Below, piece after piece: positions 51,803 through 59,811 of a DNA stretch of 64,000 nt (position 1 is its first letter; every line of letters begins with the position of its first letter). The DNA is from Clostridia bacterium. GTDB lineage: Bacteria; Bacillota; Clostridia; Christensenellales; CAG-138. The position numbers and the translations under genes were made by a program. The DNA is taken from positions 49,391 through 113,390 of the forward strand of contig JAFPXD010000024.1 in NCBI GenBank assembly GCA_017394835.1. The letters run 5' to 3'. Below the pieces are notes generated by a model. It was not told the origin of the DNA, ran no database searches, and saw only the letters and a program-made list of their open reading frames with translations.

Positions 51803-52434
51803 ACACGAAGAATCTCGAAAAGTGGAAGCAGCTCGGCGATAAGGCGGCTCTGCTTCCTTGCCCCAGGTGCGGCAGGAACAACATGAAGCCCGAACTGCAC
51901 ACCAACGCACTGAGCCGCAGGTATGACGTCTACATCTGCGAGAGCTGCGGCACCGAAGAAGCTCTCGAAGACTACACCGGAAAGAAGAAGCCGCTCGAAG
52001 AGTGGTTCGTCAACACGACCATATTCGGGACCGAGCCTGTCGTCAAGCAGCTCGACAGCAACACGTTCTCCGTAATGGCAGAAATGGAAGTCACCCTCAC
52101 CGTCGAAGACATCGACGACATCGTATGTACCGCCCTCGAAGGAGGCATCACCTACTGGGCTGACAAATGCACAGTAGTCGGCGACTACCTCGGAGAATGG
52201 GCTCACGAACAGATAGCGAGAGGCGGCGTCCTCAAGATACATGACAGCGAAGAGTTCATCGACTACCATCTCGACCTGACGATGCTCCTGAACGGCATAA
52301 GGCTTGCTCTCAGGAACGGATGGGGAGACGAGCTCCTCGACAGCAACGGCAAAATCGACCTGACCAACCTCGACGGACGGCTTGCGGACGACATCATCCA
52401 GTTCGCCCTCTTTGGAGATGTGATTTACGGATGA
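51799..52434 (+). CDS. Hypothetical protein with zinc ribbon
   Basis: A 211-residue protein: N-terminal LPCPRCGRNNMKPELH ... YICESCGTEEALE is a restriction-alleviation-like zinc ribbon, then a region of beta and helix (VMAEMEVTLTVEDIDDIVCTALEGGITYWADKCTVV) common in mobile-element proteins. Overlaps both neighbours. It may counter host DNA restriction, but this is inference. Confidence 0.65.
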   Translation: MNTKNLEKWKQLGDKAALLPCPRCGRNNMKPELHTNALSRRYDVYICESCGTEEALEDYTGKKKPLEEWFVNTTIFGTEPVVKQLDSNTFSVMAEMEVTLTVEDIDDIVCTALEGGITYWADKCTVVGDYLGEWAHEQIARGGVLKIHDSEEFIDYHLDLTMLLNGIRLALRNGWGDELLDSNGKIDLTNLDGRLADDIIQFALFGDVIYG

Positions 52435-52676
52435 GCTCTGTATTCGACATCATAACGAACGCCCAGATCGTTACCATACCAGACAATCCCCAAAAAGTTG
52501 GAAAGCTCTTTAAGGTGGCTATAACGTGGCTCCGGAAGACTTTGGATGACAATCCTATCCTCTTCAACGGAAAGGACGTCGAAAGCTTCCTGAAGACCTC
52601 AACGCTCTTAGAGAGCAGGGTTATGTACCTGAAAGCAAAGCAGGAGAAAATGATACTCAGTGAGGAGGAGTACTGA
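52431..52676 (+). CDS. Small hypothetical protein
   Basis: An 81-residue protein that starts in an ATGA overlap and ends in a TGATG overlap with its neighbours, so it is translated with them. Not recognised. Confidence 0.6.
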   Translation: MSSVFDIITNAQIVTIPDNPQKVGKLFKVAITWLRKTLDDNPILFNGKDVESFLKTSTLLESRVMYLKAKQEKMILSEEEY

Positions 52677-52909
52677 TGAAAGCACTGAAGAAGACCATCG
52701 TAGGCTATGCCATAGCCATAGCAGTAGGAGTGATACTGTTCTTCGTATGCCGACCTTACGCACTGGCCCACAGAGCTGATCAGACGCTAAAAGGCGGCGA
52801 GTATCTGCTCATCGGATTCCCGGCAGCGGCAGTGTTCGTAGCCAAAACCGTGAAGAAGGACATCGATGAAGGTACGTTCCGCATAGACGATACCGAAGAA
52901 GACGAATGA
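52676..52909 (+). CDS. Small membrane protein
   Basis: A 77-residue protein with membrane helix about 8-25 (IVGYAIAIAVGVILFFVC) and a second hydrophobic stretch (YLLIGFPAAAVFVA), then an acidic tail. Possible membrane-based exclusion or regulatory protein; nothing specific. Confidence 0.65.
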   Translation: MKALKKTIVGYAIAIAVGVILFFVCRPYALAHRADQTLKGGEYLLIGFPAAAVFVAKTVKKDIDEGTFRIDDTEEDE

Positions 52910-52931
52910 TAAAACCGAAAGGAGTTTCAAT

Positions 52932-53480
52932 ATGACAAGGATGACCATCCGCAACAGCGACGGCTCCGTATCTCAGCCCATGATGCTTGACTGGAACGCT
53001 GCTCTCAGAAAGCTCGCTGAGTACGAAGACCGTGACGAAGCCCTCATGAACATGAGGTTGAAGGTGAAGCTCGACGAAGGTGCGAAGATGCCCACGAGGG
53101 CTCATGCCGCCGACGCAGGGCTCGACCTGTACGCTCCCATGAACATGAAGAACCAGACGCTCGTTCCCAGAAGCAACGTAGTCATCGACACCGGCGTCCA
53201 CATAGCGATACCGGAAGGGTTCGTCGGAATGCTTAAAAGCAAGTCCGGCTTGAACGTCAAGCATGACATGGTGAACGAAGGCGTCATAGACGCAGGCTAC
53301 ACCGGCAGCATCGCCGTAAAGGTCTACAACCTCGGAACGAACGTGCAGTGCATCCACCCCGGAGACAAGATCTCGCAGCTTGTGATACTGCCGTGCCTCA
53401 CGCTCGGTCTTGAGCTCGTAGACCACCTCGAAGAGACTGAACGAGGCGCAGGCGGCTTCGGAAGCACCGGGCTCAGGTAA
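52932..53480 (+). CDS. dut: dUTP diphosphatase
   Basis: A 182-residue trimeric-type dUTPase. All five motifs are present: AADAGLDLYAP, the PRS-type NVVIDTGVHIAIP, GMLKSKSGLNVKHDMVNEGVIDAGYTG in parts (Asp of the active site), GDKISQLVILP and RGAGGFGSTG. A 40-residue N-terminal extension (MTIRNSDGSVSQPMMLDW) is unusual. The enzyme removes dUTP and makes dUMP, a thymidylate precursor. AAAGGAG before the start. Confidence 0.93.
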   Translation: MTRMTIRNSDGSVSQPMMLDWNAALRKLAEYEDRDEALMNMRLKVKLDEGAKMPTRAHAADAGLDLYAPMNMKNQTLVPRSNVVIDTGVHIAIPEGFVGMLKSKSGLNVKHDMVNEGVIDAGYTGSIAVKVYNLGTNVQCIHPGDKISQLVILPCLTLGLELVDHLEETERGAGGFGSTGLR

Positions 53481-53490
53481 AGGAGGTTCC

Positions 53491-53616
53491 ATGAAAACAC
53501 TGAAGACTTGCCTGATGATATTCGGGCTTCCGATAATGGTCGTTGTGCTCATGTGCAAATGGCTCTTTATCGCCCCTGTAAAAGCCATCATGAGGTCAGG
53601 AAGGAGCTGCACATGA
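53491..53616 (+). CDS. Tiny membrane protein
   Basis: A 41-residue protein with one membrane helix (LMIFGLPIMVVVLMCKWLFI); AAAGGAGG before the ATG; it overlaps the next start. Not recognised. Confidence 0.55.
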   Translation: MKTLKTCLMIFGLPIMVVVLMCKWLFIAPVKAIMRSGRSCT

Positions 53617-54056
53617 GAACAGAGTATGCTTCTATAGCCAAAGCCGAAGAAGTCCATGCAATGCACGACAGAGAGGACTACGCAGTGTTCCTTCCCGGCA
53701 AGGTCCACGGCTGCAAGGACCAAGTAGTGCTCAGGTACAAGAACAACGACAGCTCGAACCCAGAAGGTACATGGGAGGAAGGCTATGCCGACTACGAAAC
53801 CGTACTCGACATCTACCAGACCGTAAAGAACGAAGAAGATCCCGGAGCAGGATTCTTTGAAGAATTTAGCGACCGTGGCTTCTGGTACTGTTTCGACTGC
53901 GGTGTTTCCCATCAGCTTGACAAAGAACACAACGAACAGTACGACAACGCAGACTGGATCGATGGGCTCATCGGAGACCAGTATGACACTATGATGTTCA
54001 TCGTAAACTGGGCGATGAACAGAAAACTGGAGGTACAGAATGGACAAAACCCCTAA
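53613..54056 (+). CDS. Hypothetical protein
   Basis: A 147-residue acidic protein with a Cys pair (FWYCFDCGVSHQL) and DWIDGLIGDQYDTMMFIVNW. ATG overlaps the upstream stop (ATGA), GGAGC upstream. Not recognised. Confidence 0.65.
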   Translation: MRTEYASIAKAEEVHAMHDREDYAVFLPGKVHGCKDQVVLRYKNNDSSNPEGTWEEGYADYETVLDIYQTVKNEEDPGAGFFEEFSDRGFWYCFDCGVSHQLDKEHNEQYDNADWIDGLIGDQYDTMMFIVNWAMNRKLEVQNGQNP

Positions 54057-54255
54057 ATGCAGATACTGCGGCAGTGATATGGAGCTCATATCCTACCTCG
54101 GCTACCCTGACGATAACGGCGGCTATTTGATTAAGCCTGCCTACTTTTTCAAGTGCAGGAAAGCAGGCTGCCAAGTATGCTCTCCGTCAAGAGAAACCAA
54201 GGAAGAAGCTGAGGCAGCGGCTTTCGAATGTCCGGAGGAAGAAGATGGACGATAA
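54040..54255 (+). CDS. Lar-like restriction alleviation protein
   Basis: A 71-residue protein: CRYCGSDMELISY, then FFKCRKAGCQVCSPSRETKEEAEAAAF. The two-Cys-pair ribbon plus SRETKEEAEAAA end is the Lar family pattern; phage Lar proteins reduce type I restriction. Overlaps both neighbours. Confidence 0.7.
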   Translation: MDKTPKCRYCGSDMELISYLGYPDDNGGYLIKPAYFFKCRKAGCQVCSPSRETKEEAEAAAFECPEEEDGR

Positions 54256-54445
54256 TTTCATCAAGCTGACGCTTGCAACAGGCAACGACCTGTTTATCAG
54301 AAAAAGCGAGATCGTCGGAGTCACTCCCAGTACCGATGGCAAAACTGCTATATGGATGCCTGGCGCCGAAAACTGGTGCTGTGTGAAAGAAACAGTCTCC
54401 GAAGTTCTCAAGCTTCTCGGAGCAATTATGGAGGTGAAAGTATGA
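54245..54445 (+). CDS. Small hypothetical protein
   Basis: A 66-residue beta-rich protein (FIKLTLATGNDLFIRKSEIVGV), like small LytTR- or Sm-like folds by eye but unassigned. Overlaps the next start. Confidence 0.55.
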   Translation: MDDNFIKLTLATGNDLFIRKSEIVGVTPSTDGKTAIWMPGAENWCCVKETVSEVLKLLGAIMEVKV

Positions 54446-54774
54446 GCTTAGATCAGCTCCACCTGAACGGTTACAATCCCAAAGAAAAGGCAGAAGCCAT
54501 CGTTAATGAGCTCATGCGTATGTATGACATCCACATAGACGATGCTACTGCCTTGATGGATGCGATAGGAGAAGTCGAAAAATCGACCGCTTCCGAAGAG
54601 CGCAATCGCACCTATGCCGAAGACCTCTTCAGCAAGTTCCCTGATGCTCAAAGGAGCGTTTTGGACCCCGACATCCCGATAGTATGCAGGCAGAAAATCT
54701 ACGGCGACTGCAACTGCACCAAATGCTCGTGGTGTTGGAGAGAGACTATGGAGGAAGAAGAATGGACAAAGTAG
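54442..54774 (+). CDS. Hypothetical protein with C-terminal Cys cluster
   Basis: A 110-residue protein; helical N-terminus and CRQKIYGDCNCTKCSWCW at the end, a cluster that could bind metal. GGAGG before ATG 54442. Not recognised. Confidence 0.6.
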   Translation: MSLDQLHLNGYNPKEKAEAIVNELMRMYDIHIDDATALMDAIGEVEKSTASEERNRTYAEDLFSKFPDAQRSVLDPDIPIVCRQKIYGDCNCTKCSWCWRETMEEEEWTK

Positions 54775-55046
54775 CACAAATGCTGTTTGCCATGTTTGCC
54801 GCCTTATGCCCGGAGGACTACGCAAACGAAATTGCTAAAATCAAAACGCCTCTCACTGAAGAAGCCGAGGAAAAATGGCACGAGTTTGAGGACGTTCCAA
54901 TGGATCCTGAAACAGAGCGCATCGAAGATGAGTGGAACGGATTCCCTGCCGGAACCCATAGAGAAGAGATATGGCACTGGTTTGAAGGTCACTATGGCGT
55001 CAGAGTGTACGACCTGATGTACGGAGGGGAGAACGAGAATGAATAA
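54762..55046 (+). CDS. Small acidic hypothetical protein
   Basis: A 94-residue acidic protein (GTHREEIWHWFEGHYGVRVYDLMYG) with AGGAAGAAG before the ATG and 13-base overlap upstream. Not recognised. Confidence 0.6.
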   Translation: MDKVAQMLFAMFAALCPEDYANEIAKIKTPLTEEAEEKWHEFEDVPMDPETERIEDEWNGFPAGTHREEIWHWFEGHYGVRVYDLMYGGENENE

Positions 55047-55512
55047 ACCATGCAAATACTGCGTTTACGCACGAATCGATGTTTCGCCCTGCATCAACAT
55101 GACGACATACCACGAAGACTACCGAAGAGAAGAATGCCGTTCGTGCAAAAAGCTCGCCAAGTACCGTGATGCCCTTGCAGCCAAAAGGAAGTTCATCAAA
55201 GGCGAGCCGATTCTGACCATGGATCAGTTCGCCAAGTGGCTCGACAACAACGTCCATTTATTCTGGCATGGGCGTATCTATCACATCGGATGGTTCTGTT
55301 CGTTGCAGTACCGGATGATAGAACAGCAGGTCAAGAGAGGCAACGTCTTCCAAGCAGTCAAAAGGAAAGTAGGCAAGTGGACGATAAGCAAGGACGACAC
55401 ATGGGGCTTCGTAGCCGTTGCTCCCGGCGAAAGCGTGTCGCTGTACTCGCCTGACTATGATGGCATCATGTGGCTGATCGAGCAGAGAGAATGTGAAGGA
55501 AAGGAGGAGTAA
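55039..55512 (+). CDS. Hypothetical protein with Cys-rich N-terminus
   Basis: A 157-residue protein with CKYCVYARIDVSPC and ECRSCKKL, probably a zinc site, then a basic middle and KDDTWGFVAVAPGE. GAACG/GGGAG upstream; overlaps the previous stop. Not recognised. Confidence 0.62.
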   Translation: MNKPCKYCVYARIDVSPCINMTTYHEDYRREECRSCKKLAKYRDALAAKRKFIKGEPILTMDQFAKWLDNNVHLFWHGRIYHIGWFCSLQYRMIEQQVKRGNVFQAVKRKVGKWTISKDDTWGFVAVAPGESVSLYSPDYDGIMWLIEQRECEGKEE

Positions 55513-55537
55513 ACCATGGAGTCGATTATGGAAAAAG

Positions 55538-55566
55538 TTGACAGCAGTAACCTGTTATGCTATACT
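55538..55566 (+). promoter_or_regulatory. Promoter of the HTH gene at 55597
   Basis: TTGACA (55538-55543), 17-base spacer, TATACT (55561-55566). The spacer contains the 10-bp palindrome TAACCTGTTA (55548-55557), a likely operator. Confidence 0.75.
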
Positions 55567-55596
55567 GTTGGAAAAACAGGAACAGGAGGTGACGTG

Positions 55597-56046
55597 ATGA
55601 ACGCCACGCAAATAGTCAGGAGTCTCATCCGTGATAACAACGTATATCAGAGCAGTGTAGCCAAGAAGCTCGGATGGACCGGACAAGCCCTCAGCAATAA
55701 GCTGAGGAGGAACACGCTCTCTGCCGACGAGTTCTTCAAGGTCATCGAGGCACTCGGCTGTGAGATTAAAATCATAAAGACCGAAACGCAGGATGAGTTC
55801 GTTGCCAAGCAGAGGAAGAAAGGCGTCGGGCTTCGCCTTCGCCAGATGGTAGACGGTGTTCGCTATGATACCGCAAACGCCGATGCGATCTGCCACTGGG
55901 ACGACGGCGAAATCATGCACGAGCTTTACCAGAACGACGACGGCAGCTACTTTGTTGCTCAGTACGTCCACTGGGAATGCGGCATCAACTCGATTCTCCC
56001 GATAAGCGAAACAGACGCAGAACGGCTCAAAGCAAAATACGAATGA
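55597..56046 (+). CDS. HTH regulator
   Basis: A 149-residue protein: N-terminal HTH (IVRSLIRDNNVYQSSVAKKLGWTGQALSNKLRRNTLSADEFFKVIEALG in pieces) related to the 45608 regulator, then a C-terminal beta-type domain (DANADAICHWDDGEIMHELYQ-type) of unknown fold. ATG 55597 with AGGAGGTGA is preferred over ATG 55516, because a consensus promoter lies between the two. A strong terminator follows. Confidence 0.78.
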   Translation: MNATQIVRSLIRDNNVYQSSVAKKLGWTGQALSNKLRRNTLSADEFFKVIEALGCEIKIIKTETQDEFVAKQRKKGVGLRLRQMVDGVRYDTANADAICHWDDGEIMHELYQNDDGSYFVAQYVHWECGINSILPISETDAERLKAKYE

Positions 56047-56052
56047 CAGCAG

Positions 56053-56077
56053 CGGCACCTTCTGGTGCCGTTTTCTT
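56053..56077 (+). terminator. Rho-independent terminator
   Basis: Perfect 7-bp stem CGGCACC/GGTGCCG with TTCT loop and TTTTCTT, 6 bases after the HTH gene. Confidence 0.88.
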
Positions 56078-56103
56078 ATGCCCTCACCGTAAACGGAAAC
56101 AAC

Positions 56104-56170
56104 GCAAGCAAAAAATTTTTTATACATAATGAAAAAATAGCTTGCAACTTACTGATTATCATGGTAGAAT
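56104..56170 (+). promoter_or_regulatory. Inverted repeat and promoter (copy B)
   Basis: Arms GCAAGC (56104-56109) and GCTTGC (56140-56145), inner arms ATTTTTT/AAAAAAT; -35 TTGCAA (56142-56147), spacer 17, -10 TAGAAT (56165-56170). The spacer TTACTGATTATCAT and the leader AAATAAAACTTACCAATC nearly repeat copy A at 50197-50300. Confidence 0.75.
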
Positions 56171-56209
56171 ATATATAGAAAATAAAACTTACCAATCGGG
56201 AGGCACGAA

Positions 56210-56368
56210 ATGGTCACGTTCAAAATGGTCGGTCAAACGCTCAGCTTTTCCAACGAAAAATTCGCTGACATTATGGTGCAGATTTCCATTGCTTGCAAGC
56301 GCGATGGCATCGACGACAACGAATATCTCAAAGCCCTTGGTTTTGAGCTTGTAACCGTAAACGAATAA
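56210..56368 (+). CDS. Small protein behind promoter copy B
   Basis: A 52-residue protein (MVTFKMVGQTLSFSNEKFADI); GGGAGG before the ATG. First gene of the last right-arm operon. Not recognised. Confidence 0.6.
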   Translation: MVTFKMVGQTLSFSNEKFADIMVQISIACKRDGIDDNEYLKALGFELVTVNE

Positions 56369-56378
56369 GGAGGACGCA

Positions 56379-56558
56379 ATGATGAACAATGAAGCAGTAA
56401 GCACCAAGATGCGTGAGGCGTACACCGCCCTCTCCGACATGATCGCCGGAATGTTCATGAACGGAACCGACATGGAAGATGATGTCATCAAGGCTGCAAG
56501 CCTCACGATGAAGAAGATAGCCGAAAGGCTTCACATCGACGAAATCGACGCAGAATAA
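56379..56558 (+). CDS. Small helical hypothetical protein
   Basis: A 59-residue Met-rich helical protein; AAGGAGG before the ATGATG. Not recognised. Confidence 0.6.
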   Translation: MMNNEAVSTKMREAYTALSDMIAGMFMNGTDMEDDVIKAASLTMKKIAERLHIDEIDAE

Positions 56559-56571
56559 GGAGGAACGAAAA

Positions 56572-57069
56572 ATGTCTGCCACCAAGGAACAGGAACGCAA
56601 GGCTCTCGAAGAGATCCGGAAGATTGTCGACTCGCTCGGCAAGGACAGCTACATCGCCACCGCTTTTGAAGGGTGCTTCGAAGATGCGGAGGAAAACATC
56701 GACAACGACTTCGCCCTCAGTTGGAAGAACAGGGCAGAGGTCGCCGGCAAGCGTGTTGACGAACTCGAAAAGAAGTACACCAAACTCGTAGACAACTATG
56801 AAGAGATGAAGCATGACATAGCCACTCTCGAATCTATGGTGCTTGACACGGAGGACATGGTCTTCCTGAAGAACATCGCCAGTGACTGGGCAGCCGATGA
56901 AGAACACCTCGCTGATGAGGCAGCAGACAAAATCGTTGCTCTTGCGCTTAATCCGCACTGTGATGACTTCAGGAATGCCGTTACAACCCATCGTGCAAGA
57001 AGCGCCAGAGCCAAGAAAGGCTATGAAGTAGCCAAAAGGCTTGAAGAGAGAATCACCGGAAAGCACTGA
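56572..57069 (+). CDS. Coiled-coil hypothetical protein
   Basis: A 165-residue acidic helical protein with a long coiled coil (about residues 45-95: VAGKRVDELEKKYTKLVDNY) and a helical end. AAGGAGG before the ATG. Unknown function. Confidence 0.65.
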   Translation: MSATKEQERKALEEIRKIVDSLGKDSYIATAFEGCFEDAEENIDNDFALSWKNRAEVAGKRVDELEKKYTKLVDNYEEMKHDIATLESMVLDTEDMVFLKNIASDWAADEEHLADEAADKIVALALNPHCDDFRNAVTTHRARSARAKKGYEVAKRLEERITGKH

Positions 57070-57082
57070 AAGGAGGACGGCA

Positions 57083-57772
57083 ATGAGAAGAAAAGGCATG
57101 ACTATAATGGAAGCCGCTGAAGAGTGGGTTCACGAAATGAACGCATTTCCCTACGACATGATTCTGAAGCTTATGCAAGCTGACTTCGACGACTGGACCG
57201 AAGTCACAATGCCAAGCAGAGGAGATAGGGTGTATGTCTACGGAAAAGGCTCCGGAGAAATCACGGACGTTCTTGATGATGATTATTTCGGAATTGTCAT
57301 TGATAATGAAGCAGAAACTGTGCGTCTTCACAAGGACGATTTCGAAGTCGAGTACGATAGCACTCTCCCCATGTGGGGATGGATGTGGAGCTTCGGCGAC
57401 AGTGCTGACGACTACTGGCTCGAAGAGCTTGGCGGCATAGAAATCATGTCGCAGTGCGGCTTCAGGGTGTATGAATCCGGAGAGTTCGGCTACTTCTTCG
57501 GCATCGACGGCGCCGGGTATGACTTCTACGAATCCCACTGGATCCCGCTCTACAAGGCTCGTGGACTCCAGTGGCATGACGAAATGACCGAGAGCGGAAG
57601 CTACGTAATGGACGAGTATCGCAGGTCCGAGCTGTACGCAGGCTTGCTTAGCTACATTGTCAATGACATCCCTGAACAGAGTACGCTCGTCGAAGTCCTG
57701 AATGGCATCGGCTTCAGCGATAAGGAAATCGAGTCCGAGGGGCTCGCAGTAATAGGAGGTGACAAAGAATGA
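57083..57772 (+). CDS. Hypothetical protein shared by mobile elements
   Basis: A 229-residue acidic protein: TIMEAAEEWVHEMNAFPYDMI, GDRVYVYGKGSGEITDVLDDDYFGIVI (a small SH3-like segment), then PMWGWMWSFGDSADDYWLEE, GFRVYESGEFGYFFGIDGAGYDFYE. The last segment resembles a family common on Clostridia mobile elements. AAAGGAGG before the ATG. Confidence 0.68.
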   Translation: MRRKGMTIMEAAEEWVHEMNAFPYDMILKLMQADFDDWTEVTMPSRGDRVYVYGKGSGEITDVLDDDYFGIVIDNEAETVRLHKDDFEVEYDSTLPMWGWMWSFGDSADDYWLEELGGIEIMSQCGFRVYESGEFGYFFGIDGAGYDFYESHWIPLYKARGLQWHDEMTESGSYVMDEYRRSELYAGLLSYIVNDIPEQSTLVEVLNGIGFSDKEIESEGLAVIGGDKE

Positions 57773-58044
57773 AGATGATGATAGTCCTCACCGGAGACGA
57801 AATCAAGGAACGGATCGCATATCCGCTCATCTGCGAAACGAGGTACGGTTCTCGTTGGGACACGCAGAGGAGAAAGCGTCGTTGGACGCAGCAGTTTTCT
57901 GAGAAAGAACGTGATAAGGCGTCCAAGCTGTTCAAGCTCGCCCACAAGTGGTATCTCGTCTCCGGAGTTCCCGAAGAAGTCACGATGAGCATCGACACTC
58001 TGGCGCTCTGGCAGAAGCTCGAAGGCTTCTGTGCGTCACTGTAA
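57769..58044 (+). CDS. Small basic hypothetical protein
   Basis: A 91-residue basic protein starting in an ATGA overlap (GGAGGTGA upstream). Ser/Lys/Arg-rich (RRKRRWTQQFSEKERDKASK). Not recognised. Confidence 0.6.
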   Translation: MKMMIVLTGDEIKERIAYPLICETRYGSRWDTQRRKRRWTQQFSEKERDKASKLFKLAHKWYLVSGVPEEVTMSIDTLALWQKLEGFCASL

Positions 58045-58057
58045 AGGAGGTGAAAAC

Positions 58058-58216
58058 ATGTACGTTATCCGTGGTAAGCACCCCGACAGGACCAAGTGGG
58101 AAGACATCGACGAGTGCGAAGACCGTGACGAAGCCGAAAGGCTTCTTCAGGAATACAAGATGGCATTCCGTGGCACAGGGATCCTGCTGCACATCAAGGT
58201 AAGGAGCGAAAAGTAA
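58058..58216 (+). CDS. Small hypothetical protein
   Basis: A 52-residue protein with AAAGGAGGTG before the ATG (YVIRGKHPDRTKWEDIDECEDRDEAERLLQ in part); resembles short phage proteins with an EYKMAFRG helix. Not recognised. Confidence 0.62.
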   Translation: MYVIRGKHPDRTKWEDIDECEDRDEAERLLQEYKMAFRGTGILLHIKVRSEK

Positions 58217-58473
58217 TGAACGAAGAAATGGTAAAAGTCAAGAAGAACGGCAAGCTGATAGCGTTCAGCGAAGGATGGCAGTACTGGCTTCTCGATGGAG
58301 TCATCTACTCGATCAGGTCTGACGGCTCAAGCATCTGCTTCTGGTGCTCTGTAGAGCGGCTCGGAGCGCACCTGCACAGGCTGTTCCAAGTAACGAAGAA
58401 AAAGTTCTTCACCGAGAACGAAGACATGACCGTCATCGACAGGACGTTCCTGTCCCAGTTCAGCTACGCATAA
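58216..58473 (+). CDS. Small hypothetical protein
   Basis: An 85-residue protein with its start on the upstream stop (TAATG). Aromatic N-terminal part (GKLIAFSEGWQYWLLDG). Not recognised. Confidence 0.6.
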   Translation: MNEEMVKVKKNGKLIAFSEGWQYWLLDGVIYSIRSDGSSICFWCSVERLGAHLHRLFQVTKKKFFTENEDMTVIDRTFLSQFSYA

Positions 58474-58482
58474 GAAACGCAC

Positions 58483-59106
58483 ATGAATAAGGTCATCCTG
58501 AAAACCGAAGACATCGAATACCTGCTGAAATGGAGAGACCGGCATACCGATCTCGTTCGGCAAAGCCCTTGCCCGATGAAGTCGTGTCAGCTAAGGTTCC
58601 CGGATGTCGATACAATCGTCAATGCTCATGCAGACGGTTCGACCATCAGGTTCGATGTAATGTTCGGCAGCGAGCCCATTGGCAGAGTAGAGTTCGAGAA
58701 GACCATCTTCGGAATGTGCAAGCTGAAGAAGAACAAGACCAAGCTGAAGAATGACGGCGTTCAGGGCATCCTCACCGTTTACTCGTCACTCATGGCGCTC
58801 TTAGTTTATGGAAGGAGCACGGTTGATTATCCTCTCCTCGAAGACGGAAAAAAGAAGCGCCCCACAACGCACAGAAACGGACACAAGAACGTCCGTTCCT
58901 CTGATACCACCTACATACTCACCAGAGTCGGAAACGAGCTTCTCCCGGCTATCAAGGGCTCACACAGGAGCCCAAGCTGCACCTTCTCTGTAAGAGGGCA
59001 TTACCGGCATTACAAGAACGGAAAGGTCGTTTGGATTCACGAGTATGTGAAGGGCGAAGGAAAACAGAAAGACAAGACCTATAAGGTAGGCAAGAAAGGA
59101 GAATAA
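58483..59106 (+). CDS. Basic hypothetical phage protein
   Basis: A 207-residue basic protein. The C-terminal part (TRVGNELLPAI ... VRGHYRHYKNGKVVWIHEYVKGEGK) is a segment I know from many Firmicutes phage proteins of unknown role. Weak ribosome site. Not further assigned. Confidence 0.65.
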   Translation: MNKVILKTEDIEYLLKWRDRHTDLVRQSPCPMKSCQLRFPDVDTIVNAHADGSTIRFDVMFGSEPIGRVEFEKTIFGMCKLKKNKTKLKNDGVQGILTVYSSLMALLVYGRSTVDYPLLEDGKKKRPTTHRNGHKNVRSSDTTYILTRVGNELLPAIKGSHRSPSCTFSVRGHYRHYKNGKVVWIHEYVKGEGKQKDKTYKVGKKGE

Positions 59107-59107
59107 T

Positions 59108-59800
59108 ATGCCGAACTATATCACCAACGTACTGGAGCTTGATTGCTCCGACAAGCGATTCCTCGATGTTGCCAATTTCGTCAAAGGCGACGGCGAGCTC
59201 GGCGAGTTCGATTTCAACACGCTCGTCAAAATGCCCGAAGAACTCGATGTCGAATGCGGCTCTCGTGGTAGCGACGCCCACCGCAAGTATATCAGCTTCC
59301 TGAACAACCTGAAGGAAGGTATGACCGCGGAAGAGGTCGAAGAGCTTGAGAAGAGCTACAAGGCTCAGCTCCGTGAAGAAAAGGACTGGGAACTCGGCAA
59401 GCAGTACTATGAGAATCAGCGCAAATACGGCAGCACGACATGGTACGACTGGTGCGTTCGAAACTGGGGAACCAAGTGGAACGCATGCGACAGCGACTAC
59501 GATCCGCTGTGCCATACGTTCACGTTCCAGACCGCATTGGAAGGAGTCCCTAACCTCGTCAAGCTTCTGTCCGAGAAGTTCCCGGACGTTACCATCGACT
59601 ACAGCTTCGCAGACGAAGACATCGGCTACAACGTAGGCGTAATCAGGTTCCAGAACGGCGATGATACGTCCTCAGAGTTCCCTGAAGGCGGCAGCAAGCG
59701 AGCGTATGAGCTTGCCGCCGAGATAATGGGCGTTGACCTCAAGGAAAGAGGCTACGAGCTCACCAAAGACGGAACCTCGTACATGTACGTCATGGAATAA
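59108..59800 (+). CDS. Api92-like (DUF1281-type) protein
   Basis: A 230-residue protein with MPNYITNVLELD, the WCVRNWGTKWNACDSDY motif and FTFQTALEGVPNLVKLLSEKFP, matching the ferredoxin-like family named after Api92 and YubB of phages and plasmids. Role unknown, possibly anti-defence. AAAGGAG before the start. Confidence 0.8.
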   Translation: MPNYITNVLELDCSDKRFLDVANFVKGDGELGEFDFNTLVKMPEELDVECGSRGSDAHRKYISFLNNLKEGMTAEEVEELEKSYKAQLREEKDWELGKQYYENQRKYGSTTWYDWCVRNWGTKWNACDSDYDPLCHTFTFQTALEGVPNLVKLLSEKFPDVTIDYSFADEDIGYNVGVIRFQNGDDTSSEFPEGGSKRAYELAAEIMGVDLKERGYELTKDGTSYMYVME

Positions 59801-59811
59801 GGGGGAAGCTT

